Shown here: piece after piece, positions 1 to 7,884 of the stretch
Numbering within the stretch: position 1 is the first letter of the stretch
How the letters are laid out: every line of letters starts with the position of its first letter
NCBI GenBank assembly: GCA_050247255.1
Contig: JBFWUM010000036.1
Coordinates: forward strand, 1-44,956
DNA: 44,956 nt
Source: JBFWUM01 sp050247255
Lineage (GTDB): Bacteria > Acidobacteriota > Vicinamibacteria > Vicinamibacterales > UBA2999
Direction: 5' to 3'
Notes under the pieces: generated by a model
What the model was told of the DNA's origin: nothing
The model's database searches: none
Seen by the model: the letters and a program-made list of their open reading frames with translations, nothing else
Position numbers and translations under genes: made by a program

Positions 1-819
1 CTGGACTGTCCCGTCGCCGGTGTGGATGCGGATGGCGGGACCGCCGGTGCCGAGCTGGCCGCGCCAGGCGTCGCTGTCGTTGTTGCGATTGCGGTTCGAC
101 TCCCGCGCCCCGTCGGCCCTGATGCGGCCGTCGCCGGTAGTGGCATCGATCTCGGCGTTCAGGCCAGCGCCGGCGAAGACGACCTCGCCGTCGCCGGTGC
201 GGATCTCCCAGTCAGCGCTCACCGCGCTTCCCTGCAGCGCGTCGACGCTCACGTTGCCGTCGCCGGTGACGATTCTCAGTGCCTGCAGCCGGCCGTCTAC
301 GGACACGTTGCCGTCGCCCGTTTCGGCCTCGACCGCCCCGGCAATGCGCGAGAGCCGGATGTTGCCGTCGCCGGTGTTCGCGACCACGGCGCCGCTCGTG
401 CCGTCGAGCAGGATCGATCCGTCGCCGGAATGCAGCCGCACGGCGGTGCTCTGGGGAACGCTGATCACGAAGCTGACGGAGCGGTTGACGTCGTTGCCAA
501 ACTCGCGTCGGACCACGCGCGGCGAGGGGGCCTCGATCTGAATGCGGCTGCCGTCCTGCGTGACGCGCACCTCGAGTTGTTCGGCCTCCTGCTCGGTCGA
601 CGCCCGCTTCTGGATCTCGACCAGGATGGCAGCCTGGTCCCATGTCCGCACCTGGATCGACCCGTCGAAGGTCTCGGCGGTCAGGTCAACGTCGCCGCTC
701 ACCTCGAGCCGCCGCTCGTCGCGGACGATCACCTCCTGGCGCCCGTTGAGCTCGACGGTGCAGCCGGCGAGCGGAACTCCCAGGGCGGCAAGCAATAGCG
801 CGGCAGTCAGTCGGCGCAT
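1..819 (-). CDS. DUF4097-type beta-repeat lipoprotein (3' end beyond window)
   Basis: Read on the minus strand from ATG at 819-817, preceded by a GGAGGA ribosome binding site (824-829). The product starts with a lipoprotein signal peptide (MRRLTAALLLAALGVPLAGC) with lipobox LAGC, so Cys20 would be acylated and the protein membrane-anchored. The rest is a beta-strand repeat: TGDG or SGDG followed by short alternating hydrophobic strands (TGDGNVSV, TGDGNIRL, TGDGEVVF, TGDGRIRA) recurs about every 20 residues, at least seven times. This matches the DUF4097 / putative adhesin family, which is thought to form a right-handed beta-solenoid; its function is unknown. The frame is open to base 1, so the C-terminus is missing. 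At least 273 codons are present. Confidence 0.85.
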   Translation of the reverse strand, partial: MRRLTAALLLAALGVPLAGCTVELNGRQEVIVRDERRLEVSGDVDLTAETFDGSIQVRTWDQAAILVEIQKRASTEQEAEQLEVRVTQDGSRIQIEAPSPRVVRREFGNDVNRSVSFVISVPQSTAVRLHSGDGSILLDGTSGAVVANTGDGNIRLSRIAGAVEAETGDGNVSVDGRLQALRIVTGDGNVSVDALQGSAVSADWEIRTGDGEVVFAGAGLNAEIDATTGDGRIRADGARESNRNRNNDSDAWRGQLGTGGPAIRIHTGDGTVQ

Positions 820-862
820 GACATCCTCCGGCGGCGTTAGACGGCTCCGGGGGCCCGAAGGT

Positions 863-2047
863 TCATGCCGCGGAGCGAAAAACCTCCGCCCCGCCGACGA
901 GGGTCCGGACCACGGAGAACGAGCGATCGAGGACGACCAGGTCGGCCACCGCACCGTCGGCAATGACACCAAACCCGGTGAGTCCCAGCTGCCGCGCCGG
1001 GGATGTTGCGCAGAGGACGGCGGCTTCGGCAATGGACAGCCCAAGCTCGGTGACGATCGTGCGGAAGGCCGCCGCCATGGTCAGCACGCTCCCCGCCAGC
1101 GTCCCATCGTCAAGGACCGCCGCCCGCTCGCTGACCCGAATGGACTGGCCGCCGAGGCGGGCGTGCGCGCCGGGGGCAAGGCCCGTCCCTGCGGTCCCGT
1201 CGGTGATCGCCATGATGCGATCGACGCCCTTCGATCGAATCGCCACGCGACACATGGCGGGATGCACGTGATAGCCATCACAAATCAGTTCGGCGGCCAC
1301 GTCCTCCCGCGCGAGAACAGTGCCCGGCAGGCCCGGCGCGCGGTGCGCCATCGGCGTCATCCGGTTGAACAGGTGCGTCGCGTGGCGGGCGCCCGCGTCG
1401 ATAGCCGCCATCGCTTCGTCGAACGATGCGCCCGAGTGGCCGAGCGACACGATGTGGCCGTCGGCCACCAGGCGCTGGACCAGGTCGAGCGCGCCGGGCA
1501 GCTCGGGAGCGAGCGTGACGATGCCGACATCGGCGCGGGCGTTGCCGATCACCTCGAGCACATCGGCGGCTGAAAAGTCTCCGTCGCGGGGCCCTTCAAC
1601 CGGCGCGCGCAGGCAGGCGGCGGGCTGAGCGCCGCGAAACTCCGGGTTGATGAAGTTGCTTTCGAGGTGCGCTGGCAGCACCCGCGCGCTGCCGGCGACC
1701 GGCGCGACGCGCGCGTGCCGCACCTGCGCCAGCATCCATCCGAGATCGCGCGGTGAACAGGCCACGCTCGTCGGACAGAACGCGGTCACGCCATAGCGCG
1801 GCAGCCGCGAAGCGATCCGCGCGATCGCGTCGCCCCCATCCAGCGCGTCGATGCCCTCCACCCCGTGCACGTGCACGTCGATGAAGCCGGGGACGATGTA
1901 GCAACCGGTCGCGTCGATCGTCGTTGCCCCCGGCACGTCGGCCGCGCCGGTTTCGATGGCCACGATGCGCCCGCCGTCGACGACGACCGAACCGGCGGTG
2001 AGAATGCGGTCCGGCAGCACGACATCGCCGCCGGCGAGGACGATCAT
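863..2047 (-). CDS. nagA: N-acetylglucosamine-6-phosphate deacetylase
   Basis: 394 aa amidohydrolase. It would hydrolyse GlcNAc-6-phosphate to GlcN-6-phosphate and acetate in the cytoplasm, feeding amino-sugar catabolism or wall recycling. Visible motifs: N-terminal metal-dependent hydrolase strand, HVH (residues 59-61), Glu129 in HLES, His204 in GHSGAS, His225 in THLFNRM, DGYHVHP (257-263) and catalytic Asp283 in AITDGTAG. In most NagA proteins the Glu lies in LEGP; here it is LESN, a mild deviation. The start ATG (2047-2045) overlaps the stop of the upstream ROK gene in an ATGA arrangement, so it is last in a coupled operon. Length is normal for the family. Confidence 0.93.
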   Translation of the reverse strand: MIVLAGGDVVLPDRILTAGSVVVDGGRIVAIETGAADVPGATTIDATGCYIVPGFIDVHVHGVEGIDALDGGDAIARIASRLPRYGVTAFCPTSVACSPRDLGWMLAQVRHARVAPVAGSARVLPAHLESNFINPEFRGAQPAACLRAPVEGPRDGDFSAADVLEVIGNARADVGIVTLAPELPGALDLVQRLVADGHIVSLGHSGASFDEAMAAIDAGARHATHLFNRMTPMAHRAPGLPGTVLAREDVAAELICDGYHVHPAMCRVAIRSKGVDRIMAITDGTAGTGLAPGAHARLGGQSIRVSERAAVLDDGTLAGSVLTMAAAFRTIVTELGLSIAEAAVLCATSPARQLGLTGFGVIADGAVADLVVLDRSFSVVRTLVGGAEVFRSAA

Positions 2048-2874
2048 GCGTGCCTGGCGGCGCGGGCAGCGCCGATGGGCGCCGCGTCGGCACCGAGCGC
2101 GGCGGAAACAATCGTCACGGCGTTCGCGAGCGCCGCCGGCAGCCGGCGGACCGCTTCGGCGCGCGCGGTGTCGACCAGCAGGTCGGCCGCGTCGGCAATG
2201 GCGCCGCCGAGGACCATCACGTCCGGATCGACGATGGCGACGAGGTTGGCAACGGCCATCCCCACGTAGCGCGCGGTGTCGCGGATCACGGAGATGGCAA
2301 CGCCGTCGCCGGCGCGCGCGCCGTCGAAGACGTGGGCGGCGGTGATCGCCTCGAAGTTGCCGCCGACGGCGTCGAGGACCCGCGAGTGATCGCCCGCCTT
2401 GATGCGCCAGACCAGGCGCCGGACGATGCCGGCGGTGCCGATCTCGGCTTCGAGGCAACCGAGCTTCCGGTAGTCCTCGCGCTCGACCGGATTGAGGGCC
2501 AGCCACGCCGCCGCACCGGCCATGCCGTGGGCGCCTTCCACCGGACGTCCGTCGATGGACACGCCGGCGTACACGCAGTCGTCGAGGGTCAGCGCGACCA
2601 CATGCCCGGCGCCGCGCGCCGCGCCACACCACTGCTCCGCCAGCGCCACCGCCGCGCCGCGGGTCACGATCCGCGGCGTGGCCGCGACCCCGCTCTGCTG
2701 CGCCGCATCCTGAACGGTCACCGCGAGCGCGGCATCGAGCGGATCGCGAACAGCAAAGCCGATGCAGCCGGCGCCCGGCCCGGCCGCGCCTCGCGCGACG
2801 ACCAGCCCGGCCTCGTCAACCGTGACGCCGCGCAGTCCCTCCTCGCGCACGTCGATGCCGAGCGCCAGGCTCAT
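2044..2874 (-). CDS. ROK-family protein, probably kinase-dead
   Basis: 276 aa, recognisable as ROK (sugar kinase/repressor fold) by overall layout, the AVALAEQW helix (75-82), the GCLEAE segment (139-144) and the C-terminal PDVMVLGGAIA strand. The residues that make ROK proteins sugar kinases are missing. The phosphate loop normally reading DIGGTK is DVREEG (8-13). The NDAN segment carrying the catalytic Asp reads TRGA (71-74). Of the zinc motif CxCGxxGC only the last Cys (140) remains. It is therefore inferred to bind a sugar or regulate rather than phosphorylate. The start overlaps the DUF5615 stop and the stop overlaps nagA, both by 4 bp, so it is co-translated with NagA. It carries no HTH domain, so it is not a NagC-type repressor. 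Confidence 0.8.
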   Translation of the reverse strand: MSLALGIDVREEGLRGVTVDEAGLVVARGAAGPGAGCIGFAVRDPLDAALAVTVQDAAQQSGVAATPRIVTRGAAVALAEQWCGAARGAGHVVALTLDDCVYAGVSIDGRPVEGAHGMAGAAAWLALNPVEREDYRKLGCLEAEIGTAGIVRRLVWRIKAGDHSRVLDAVGGNFEAITAAHVFDGARAGDGVAISVIRDTARYVGMAVANLVAIVDPDVMVLGGAIADAADLLVDTARAEAVRRLPAALANAVTIVSAALGADAAPIGAARAARHA

Positions 2875-3329
2875 GGCGCCGTCGTCTCCCGCAGGCCGGC
2901 CCAGTCGACGTGCACGTGCAGCTTGCGTCCGGCCAGGGGCAGCAGGAACGCGGCGTCGGCGGGTGTGGCTTCCGCCTTCAGGCGGAAGACCTCGGCATCC
3001 AGCCGCTTCAACAGCCCGATGTAGCGCCCTTCGTCCGGCGCGCTCAGCACGAGCACGCCGCCGCTCTCGATGGGTGGAAACTTGCGATCGTCGAGATAGT
3101 CGCGATCCAGGGTGATCAGCGTCCGGCGCAGCTGGTGCGCCAGGTGGAAGTGCTCGGGGTCGCTCGCCCGCCGCAGGTCGTCGTGTTCCATGACGAACAA
3201 CACGTCCCAGCACAGCCGGTCGCGCATGTAGGCGACGAGCCCGGCCGGCATGTTCGCGTCGACGTAGACACGAGGTTGCCCGGAGAGCCCCTCCGCCACC
3301 GGCCCCAGCTCGGACGAGAGTGTGCCCAC
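2871..3329 (-). CDS. DUF5615 / PIN-like domain protein
   Basis: 152 aa starting with GTG at 3329, directly after the TAG stop of the upstream gene (3332-3330). The body reads VYVDANMPAGLVAYMRDR, then acidic residues (EHDDLRRASD), then LITLDRDYLDD. This D-N ... D ... T-D-D layout is that of DUF5615, a PIN-like nuclease fold often found in toxin-antitoxin pairs. No antitoxin-like gene is adjacent; both neighbours are metabolic. The segment VFRLKAEATPAD near residue 117 is encoded by a palindrome (2969-2988) belonging to a dispersed repeat family, so this stretch may be an insertion. The stop overlaps the ROK start by 4 bp. Nuclease activity is an inference from the fold. Confidence 0.75.
   Translation of the reverse strand: MGTLSSELGPVAEGLSGQPRVYVDANMPAGLVAYMRDRLCWDVLFVMEHDDLRRASDPEHFHLAHQLRRTLITLDRDYLDDRKFPPIESGGVLVLSAPDEGRYIGLLKRLDAEVFRLKAEATPADAAFLLPLAGRKLHVHVDWAGLRETTAP
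2969..2988. repeat. Dispersed palindrome, copy 1 (inside DUF5615 gene)
   Basis: Arms CTTCCGCC and GGCGGAAG around the loop TTCA form a perfect 8-bp stem. On the minus strand it encodes FRLKAEA. It is one of six related hairpins in this window. Confidence 0.75.
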
Positions 3330-4520
3330 CTACCTATGGCGCTCCAGGTCCGGCATGGTCTCGGTGGCCTCCGCCGGTGCCGGATGCTCGCGCGACGCGT
3401 GCTTCGCTTCGGCGCGCAGCGCCGCCACCAGGGCGTCGCGCTTGTGCACGAGCTCCTTGCGCGGCCGGCGGTTGTGCGTCGCGCCGACGGCGTACTCGCA
3501 GAACAGCGGGAAGGCAATCGTCGAGTCGCAGTAGGCGACACACGTATCGGGCAGCACGCCGGGGTTCACCTTGCCCCAGCTCACCGCCTCGGCCGGCGTC
3601 GCGCCCGACAGGCCGCCCCAGACGACCTGGTCGGTCGTGAGCTGGATGAAGTAGTCGTTCCCGCCCTTCGGGATGCCGTACACCTCCCACAGCGTCGGTT
3701 GTCCCTGCAGGTAGAAGTTCTTTGGCGACCCACCGCCAAGGATCACGCAGCCGTTCTTCTTGCCGGCGAGGATGAACGCGCAGATCTCGTTCACGTCCTT
3801 GTTCGGGTCGATCATCAGCCGGCTGCCGTTCATCAGCTCGTGATACGCGACGTTCATCCCGATCGAGCTGTCACCAGGCGATGACGTGTAGATCGGCACG
3901 CCGGCGGCGGCGGCGGCGGCCAGCACCGAGTGCTGCTCGCAGCCGGGGAACTTCTCCAGGAGGTCGCGGCCGAGCGCGTAATGGAGCTCGGCGGTCGAGA
4001 CCGGACCGTCGGCCCCCCAGCGCACCAGGAAATCGCGGATGTACGAGTCGGTCTCGAGCAGCACGTCGGCCGGGAACAGGACGTCGTAGATGCGGATGAC
4101 GCCTTCCTCGTAGAGCTCGACGTCGTTGACGAACGGCGAGCCGCGGTGCAGCGTGAAGTTCAGCGCGTAGTGGAGGTCGTGATAGAGGTTGGCGCCCGTG
4201 CTGATCACGAAGTCGACCAGGCCGCGCTCCATCAGTTCCACCATGCAGCCGCCCAGCCCCGCCGGGGTCAGGGCGCCGGCGACCGTGAGCGCAATCGTGG
4301 TGTCGTGCTCGGGCAGCAGCATCTTGTCGGTGTAGATGCGGCAGGCCTCGCCGAGGCGCGCAGCGTTGAACGCCTGGAACCCTTCGTCAATCAGGTGGCG
4401 GACATCCGCGCTGCCCGTCGGACGGTAATAGCGAATGGGCTTGCCGGTCAGGTACTGCTGGCGGGACTTCCCCGGCGAACCGGGCGCGCGGTGTGGCACG
4501 AACTCCTCCGGAATGAGCAC
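3330..4520 (-). CDS. Deoxyhypusine synthase-family enzyme (bacterial type)
   Basis: 396 aa with GTG start at 4520. It resembles deoxyhypusine synthase: ISTGANLYHDLHY (107-119), SSPGDSSIGMN (213-223), VILGGGSPKNF (259-269, with Lys267 at the position of the catalytic lysine that carries the aminobutyl group) and the late motif EAVSWGKVNPG. Eukaryotic and archaeal enzymes transfer aminobutyl from spermidine to eIF5A, which bacteria lack. Bacterial homologues have been linked to homospermidine-type polyamine synthesis, so a small polyamine acceptor is the best guess. It is first in an operon with DUF5615, ROK and nagA; the next start codon abuts its stop. A 53-bp space separates it from the divergent sigma-54 activator. 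Confidence 0.88.
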   Translation of the reverse strand: MLIPEEFVPHRAPGSPGKSRQQYLTGKPIRYYRPTGSADVRHLIDEGFQAFNAARLGEACRIYTDKMLLPEHDTTIALTVAGALTPAGLGGCMVELMERGLVDFVISTGANLYHDLHYALNFTLHRGSPFVNDVELYEEGVIRIYDVLFPADVLLETDSYIRDFLVRWGADGPVSTAELHYALGRDLLEKFPGCEQHSVLAAAAAAGVPIYTSSPGDSSIGMNVAYHELMNGSRLMIDPNKDVNEICAFILAGKKNGCVILGGGSPKNFYLQGQPTLWEVYGIPKGGNDYFIQLTTDQVVWGGLSGATPAEAVSWGKVNPGVLPDTCVAYCDSTIAFPLFCEYAVGATHNRRPRKELVHKRDALVAALRAEAKHASREHPAPAEATETMPDLERHR

Positions 4521-4529
4521 CGGTAGCTT

Positions 4530-4558
4530 AGCATTCCGCCCCTGTCGAGCCGGATGCT
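4530..4558. promoter_or_regulatory. Imperfect inverted repeat in divergent promoter space
   Basis: AGCATTCCG at 4530-4538 and CGGATGCT at 4551-4558 are inverted with one extra base. They lie between the divergent deoxyhypusine synthase-like gene and the sigma-54 activator. A shared operator is possible, but the arms are short. Confidence 0.3.
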
Positions 4559-4573
4559 TTCGGCCGATAGACG

Positions 4574-5938
4574 GTGGGATACGTGGACGAAATCGTTTTC
4601 GCCGCCCGCCGCTCCGCCGCCCAGGCGCGTGCCGAGAAAGCCGACCCGCCGCCCGACGATGAGGCGCGGTTCCGGACGCTCGTGCAGTCGCCGCTCCGCG
4701 CCGGGCTGCTGCGGTTCCTGAGCGCCCGGCCGCAGGAGGCGTTCGAGTCGGACGCCCTGATGTCGACCTTCGGGCGCATGCGGCTCGACGTCGACAACTG
4801 CCTCCACGAGCTCGTCGAGTTCGGCGTCGTCCGGCGCATTCCGGGCCCGCCGGCCCGCTACGCGGCGCAGCGCCCGGACGACCCGGCGCTGGCGCAGCTG
4901 CTCGACGCCTTCCTCGAACGGCGCGCGCAGATCAGCACCGAGGACCAGGCGCCGTCGGTGCAGCGTTTCCGCGAAATGATCGGACGCGATGAAAAGATGC
5001 TCATCGTGTTCGAGTGGATCCGCACCGCGGCCAAGTCGGACATCTCCGTGCTGATCCTCGGACCGACCGGCTCGGGCAAGGAAGTGGTCGCGCGGATGAT
5101 CCACGAGCTGAGCCGGCGCGGCAGCCAGAACTTCCAGGCGGTCAACTGTGCGGCGCTTCCGGACACGCTCTTCGAGTCGGAGGTCTTCGGCTTCGAGAAG
5201 GGCGCGTTCACCGGCGCGCACGACCGCAAGCCGGGGAAGGTCGAACTCGCCGACCGCGGCACGCTGTTCCTCGACGAAATCGGGGACCTGTCGCTGGTCG
5301 CGCAGGCCAAGCTGCTGCGTGTCCTCGAAGACCGGCAGTTCGAGCGGCTCGGCGGCCAGAAGCCGGTACACGTCGACTTCCGCCTGATCTCGGCGACCAA
5401 CCGCCCGCTCGATCTCTTCGTCCGCGACGGCCGCTTCCGCGAAGACCTGTACTACCGCGTCAACGCGTTCGCCATCCGGCTGCCCTCGCTGCGCGAGCGG
5501 CCAGTGGACATCCCGGTGCTCGCCAACCGCTTCCTGGCGCGCTACTGCGCGTCGAGCGGGCTGCCGCTCGACGGCAAGACGCTGTCGCCGGAAGCGATGT
5601 CGCTGCTGGCCGCGTACCACTGGCCCGGCAACATCCGCGAGCTCGAGAGCACCGTGTCGCGCGCCGCGCTCTCGGCGCCCGGACAGACCATTCGCGATAC
5701 CGACATCGAGTTCCTGCACGCGGTGCGCGCGGCGCAGCCGGCAGACGCGCCGCCGCGGCTGCCAACGCTGCGTGATGCCGAACGCGCGCACATCCTGCGC
5801 GTGCTCGACGCCGTGTCGTGGAACAAGAAGGAGGCGGCGCGCGTGCTCGAGATCAGCCGCGGCACGCTGTATCGCAAGATCCTCGAGTACAACCTCGAGC
5901 GCGATCCACGATTGTCCCGAAATCGCACAGCCGACTGA
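4574..5938 (+). CDS. Sigma-54-dependent transcriptional activator with winged-helix input domain
   Basis: 454 aa. The central AAA+ domain is complete for sigma-54 activation: Walker A GPTGSGKE (163-170), the GAFTGA loop (210-215), Walker B LFLDEIGD (231-238), and the arginine-finger region FREDLYYR. The C-terminus holds a Fis-type helix-turn-helix (NKKEAARVLEISRGTLYRKI). The first ~120 residues are not a receiver, PAS or GAF domain; they resemble a winged helix (PLRAGLLRFLS ... LHELVEFGVVRRI), an unusual input module. The start is GTG at 4574; GTG at 4583 is an alternative. Targets are unknown, and no convincing -24/-12 promoter was found nearby. It is monocistronic and divergent from the deoxyhypusine synthase-like gene. 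Confidence 0.9.
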   Translation: MGYVDEIVFAARRSAAQARAEKADPPPDDEARFRTLVQSPLRAGLLRFLSARPQEAFESDALMSTFGRMRLDVDNCLHELVEFGVVRRIPGPPARYAAQRPDDPALAQLLDAFLERRAQISTEDQAPSVQRFREMIGRDEKMLIVFEWIRTAAKSDISVLILGPTGSGKEVVARMIHELSRRGSQNFQAVNCAALPDTLFESEVFGFEKGAFTGAHDRKPGKVELADRGTLFLDEIGDLSLVAQAKLLRVLEDRQFERLGGQKPVHVDFRLISATNRPLDLFVRDGRFREDLYYRVNAFAIRLPSLRERPVDIPVLANRFLARYCASSGLPLDGKTLSPEAMSLLAAYHWPGNIRELESTVSRAALSAPGQTIRDTDIEFLHAVRAAQPADAPPRLPTLRDAERAHILRVLDAVSWNKKEAARVLEISRGTLYRKILEYNLERDPRLSRNRTAD

Positions 5939-5978
5939 AGTAAGTCGTTGAACGCGTAGGAATAACGCCGACATAGGC

Positions 5979-5997
5979 GTGTTCCATTCCAGAACAC
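5979..5997. promoter_or_regulatory. Inverted repeat GTGTTC / GAACAC
   Basis: Six-base arms at 5979-5984 and 5992-5997 with a 7-base spacer, 41 bp after the activator gene and about 170 bp before the subtilase gene. It could be a regulator site; nothing identifies the protein. Confidence 0.35.
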
Positions 5998-6057
5998 AGC
6001 CGCGAGCCGCGTTTCGCCAATAGAATCAGCAGTTTACGCCAACACCGGCGATGGTGA

Positions 6058-6078
6058 TGTGTGCAGAACCTGCACACA
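6058..6078. promoter_or_regulatory. Perfect inverted repeat upstream of subtilase gene
   Basis: Nine-base arms TGTGTGCAG (6058-6066) and CTGCACACA (6070-6078) flank a 3-base centre. The 21-bp site is perfectly dyadic and sits in the 228-bp non-coding stretch before the secreted protease. It looks like an operator for a dimeric regulator. A smaller AT-rich dyad, CTAATAATTAG, lies at 6130-6140. The rest of the stretch shows no gene. Confidence 0.5.
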
Positions 6079-6166
6079 CGGCGTTTTCCCGAACCCGGGC
6101 CTTCGCAGGCTGCTGCCTCTAACTTGTTGCTAATAATTAGGTTATAGGAAGTCAGGCAAGGAGCGT

Positions 6167-7876
6167 ATGGCTCGGCAGGCCGCTTGCCATAGTCCGGCCG
6201 CTCCAATGCCCCTCCTCCTCGCCCTGCTGCTTGTTTTCTGCGCACCGGCCGCGGCCCGCGGCGACACCGGCGCACTGGATCCCCTGCTCCGAGTCCGCGC
6301 CCTGCAGCTGGCCGGGCGATCGCGGGTGATCGTCGAGTTCAAGGACGCGCCGGATATCCGCGCGATCACCGGTCTCGGCGGCGTTGCCGGCCGCCAGGTC
6401 GGGCGCGGCCGCGCTGCCGACGTCGACAACCAGGCGCTGGCGCTGCTCGCCGCCGATCCCCGCGTGGCCCGCGTCGTTCACGACCGTCCGGCGTTTGCGA
6501 CGCTCGAACGCACCGGCACATCCGTCGGCCTTGCCACCGCGCGGGAACGGTTCAACCTTACCGGCGCCGGTATCGGCGTGGCGATCATCGACTCCGGGAT
6601 CGCCGCGTGGCACGACGACCTCGGTCTCGATGCGCGCGGGAGGACGGACGCGCGCCTCGCCCACTTTCGCGATTTCACGCAGCCGTCGCATCCGCGGGTC
6701 TGGAGTTCGGACGCGGCGTCAGACGAATTCGGGCACGGCACGCACGTCGCCGGCATCGTCGCCGGGTCGGGCTATGACTCGGATGGGCAGCGGCGCGGCA
6801 TCGCCCCCGGCGCACACCTCATCGCGCTGAAAGTGCTCGATGGCGACGGCCTCGGCTACATCAGCGACGTGATTGCCGCCATCGACTACGCGGTGGCCGT
6901 TCGCCACCGGTTCAACATCCGCGTCATCAATCTGTCGGTTGCGTCCGGGGTGTTCGAGTCGTACGAGTCAGACCCGCTGACCCAGGCGGCGCGGCGCGCC
7001 GTCGATGCCGGCATCGTGGTCGTCACCTCCGCCGGCAACTTCGGCCTCGATGCCGGTGATCAGCCGCAGTTCGGCGGCATCACCTCGCCCGGCAATGCGC
7101 CGTGGGTCATCACCGTGGGCGGCGCCAGCCACAACGGCACCGACGGCAGGGCCGACGATGGCGTGGCGCGATTCAGCTCGCGTGGCCCGACGCGGATCGA
7201 TCACCTGATGAAGCCGGACGTCGTTGCGTACGGCGTCGGGATCGAGTCGCTGTCGGATCGGGCGAGCACGCTCGTCGGGCTGTATGCCGACTTCCTGCTC
7301 GACGGCACCCGTCCGGTCGGTTACACGCCGTACTTGAGCCTCACCGGCACGAGCATGGCGGCGCCGGTGGTCGCCGGCACCGTGGCGCTGATGCTCGAAG
7401 CCAATCCGTCGCTGACACCGAACGCGGTGAAGGCCATCCTCCAATACACCGCCGAGGATCGCGCCGAGGGACCGGCCGCGGAGGGCGCAGGACTGCTGAA
7501 TGCGCGCGGCGCGCTTCGCCTGGCCACGCACTACGCGAACCCGCGGCGCCCGCTGGGGCCACAGGCAGATCGTATTGCCGGCGAGCTGGTGCGCTGGGGC
7601 CGCCAGCTGCTGTGGGGCGACGGCGTCGTCCTGAACGGGCTGCTGACGCCGGGCACGCCAGCGTGGCAGGGCGCCGTCGTTTGGGGATCCGCCGACGCCG
7701 ACAACATCGTGTGGAGCACGTACGGCGACGACAACATCGTCTGGAGTACCTACGGCGACGACAACATTGTGTGGAGCACCTACGAGGACGACAACATCGT
7801 CTGGAGCACCTATGCGGACGACAACATCGTCTGGAGCACTTCGTCACCCGGCCAGGTCATCTGGCCACGTCACTGA
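6167..7876 (+). CDS. Secreted subtilisin-like serine protease (S8) with C-terminal DNIVW repeats
   Basis: 569 aa with an N-terminal signal peptide (hydrophobic core LLLALLLVFCAPAAA, cleavage near residue 30). The catalytic triad is complete: Asp142 in AIIDSGIA, His190 in FGHGTHVAGIV and Ser396 in TGTSMAAPVVAG; the oxyanion Asn291 is in TSAGNFG. A short inhibitor-like prodomain precedes the catalytic domain. After a linker the protein ends in five 10-residue repeats of DNIVWST(Y)xD (about 512-561), a feature I associate with subtilases of Acidobacteria and some other phyla. The start ATG has AAGGAG only 3 bases upstream; Met14 (6206) is an alternative that would give a more typical signal peptide. 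It is followed by a 15-codon ORF and the HD-GYP gene. Confidence 0.93.
   Translation: MARQAACHSPAAPMPLLLALLLVFCAPAAARGDTGALDPLLRVRALQLAGRSRVIVEFKDAPDIRAITGLGGVAGRQVGRGRAADVDNQALALLAADPRVARVVHDRPAFATLERTGTSVGLATARERFNLTGAGIGVAIIDSGIAAWHDDLGLDARGRTDARLAHFRDFTQPSHPRVWSSDAASDEFGHGTHVAGIVAGSGYDSDGQRRGIAPGAHLIALKVLDGDGLGYISDVIAAIDYAVAVRHRFNIRVINLSVASGVFESYESDPLTQAARRAVDAGIVVVTSAGNFGLDAGDQPQFGGITSPGNAPWVITVGGASHNGTDGRADDGVARFSSRGPTRIDHLMKPDVVAYGVGIESLSDRASTLVGLYADFLLDGTRPVGYTPYLSLTGTSMAAPVVAGTVALMLEANPSLTPNAVKAILQYTAEDRAEGPAAEGAGLLNARGALRLATHYANPRRPLGPQADRIAGELVRWGRQLLWGDGVVLNGLLTPGTPAWQGAVVWGSADADNIVWSTYGDDNIVWSTYGDDNIVWSTYEDDNIVWSTYADDNIVWSTSSPGQVIWPRH
7700..7849 (+). repeat. Five tandem 30-bp units coding DNIVW repeats
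   Basis: Units start at 7700, 7730, 7760, 7790 and 7820. They differ mainly at synonymous positions (GTG/GTC for Val, ACG/ACC/ACT for Thr, ATC/ATT for Ile). This shows selection on the peptide rather than recent duplication. The last unit is truncated in its second half. Confidence 0.9.
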
Positions 7877-7884
7877 GGGAGATC

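Noticed and set aside
22..798. Long plus-strand open frames across 1-800
   Set aside because: They mirror the DUF4097 lipoprotein on the minus strand, which has a ribosome binding site, signal peptide and family repeats.
2871..3329. Toxin-antitoxin pair based on the PIN-like protein
   Set aside because: Neither neighbour resembles an antitoxin; both are metabolic-type genes with ATGA or abutting junctions.
6108..6130. Sigma-54 promoter before the subtilase
   Set aside because: GG and GC pairs are present, but no pair has the required 10-base spacing in a TGGCA/TTGC context.
7700..7849. Regularly spaced 30-bp repeat as a CRISPR array
   Set aside because: Units are directly tandem with no unique spacers, and they are in frame with the protease gene.
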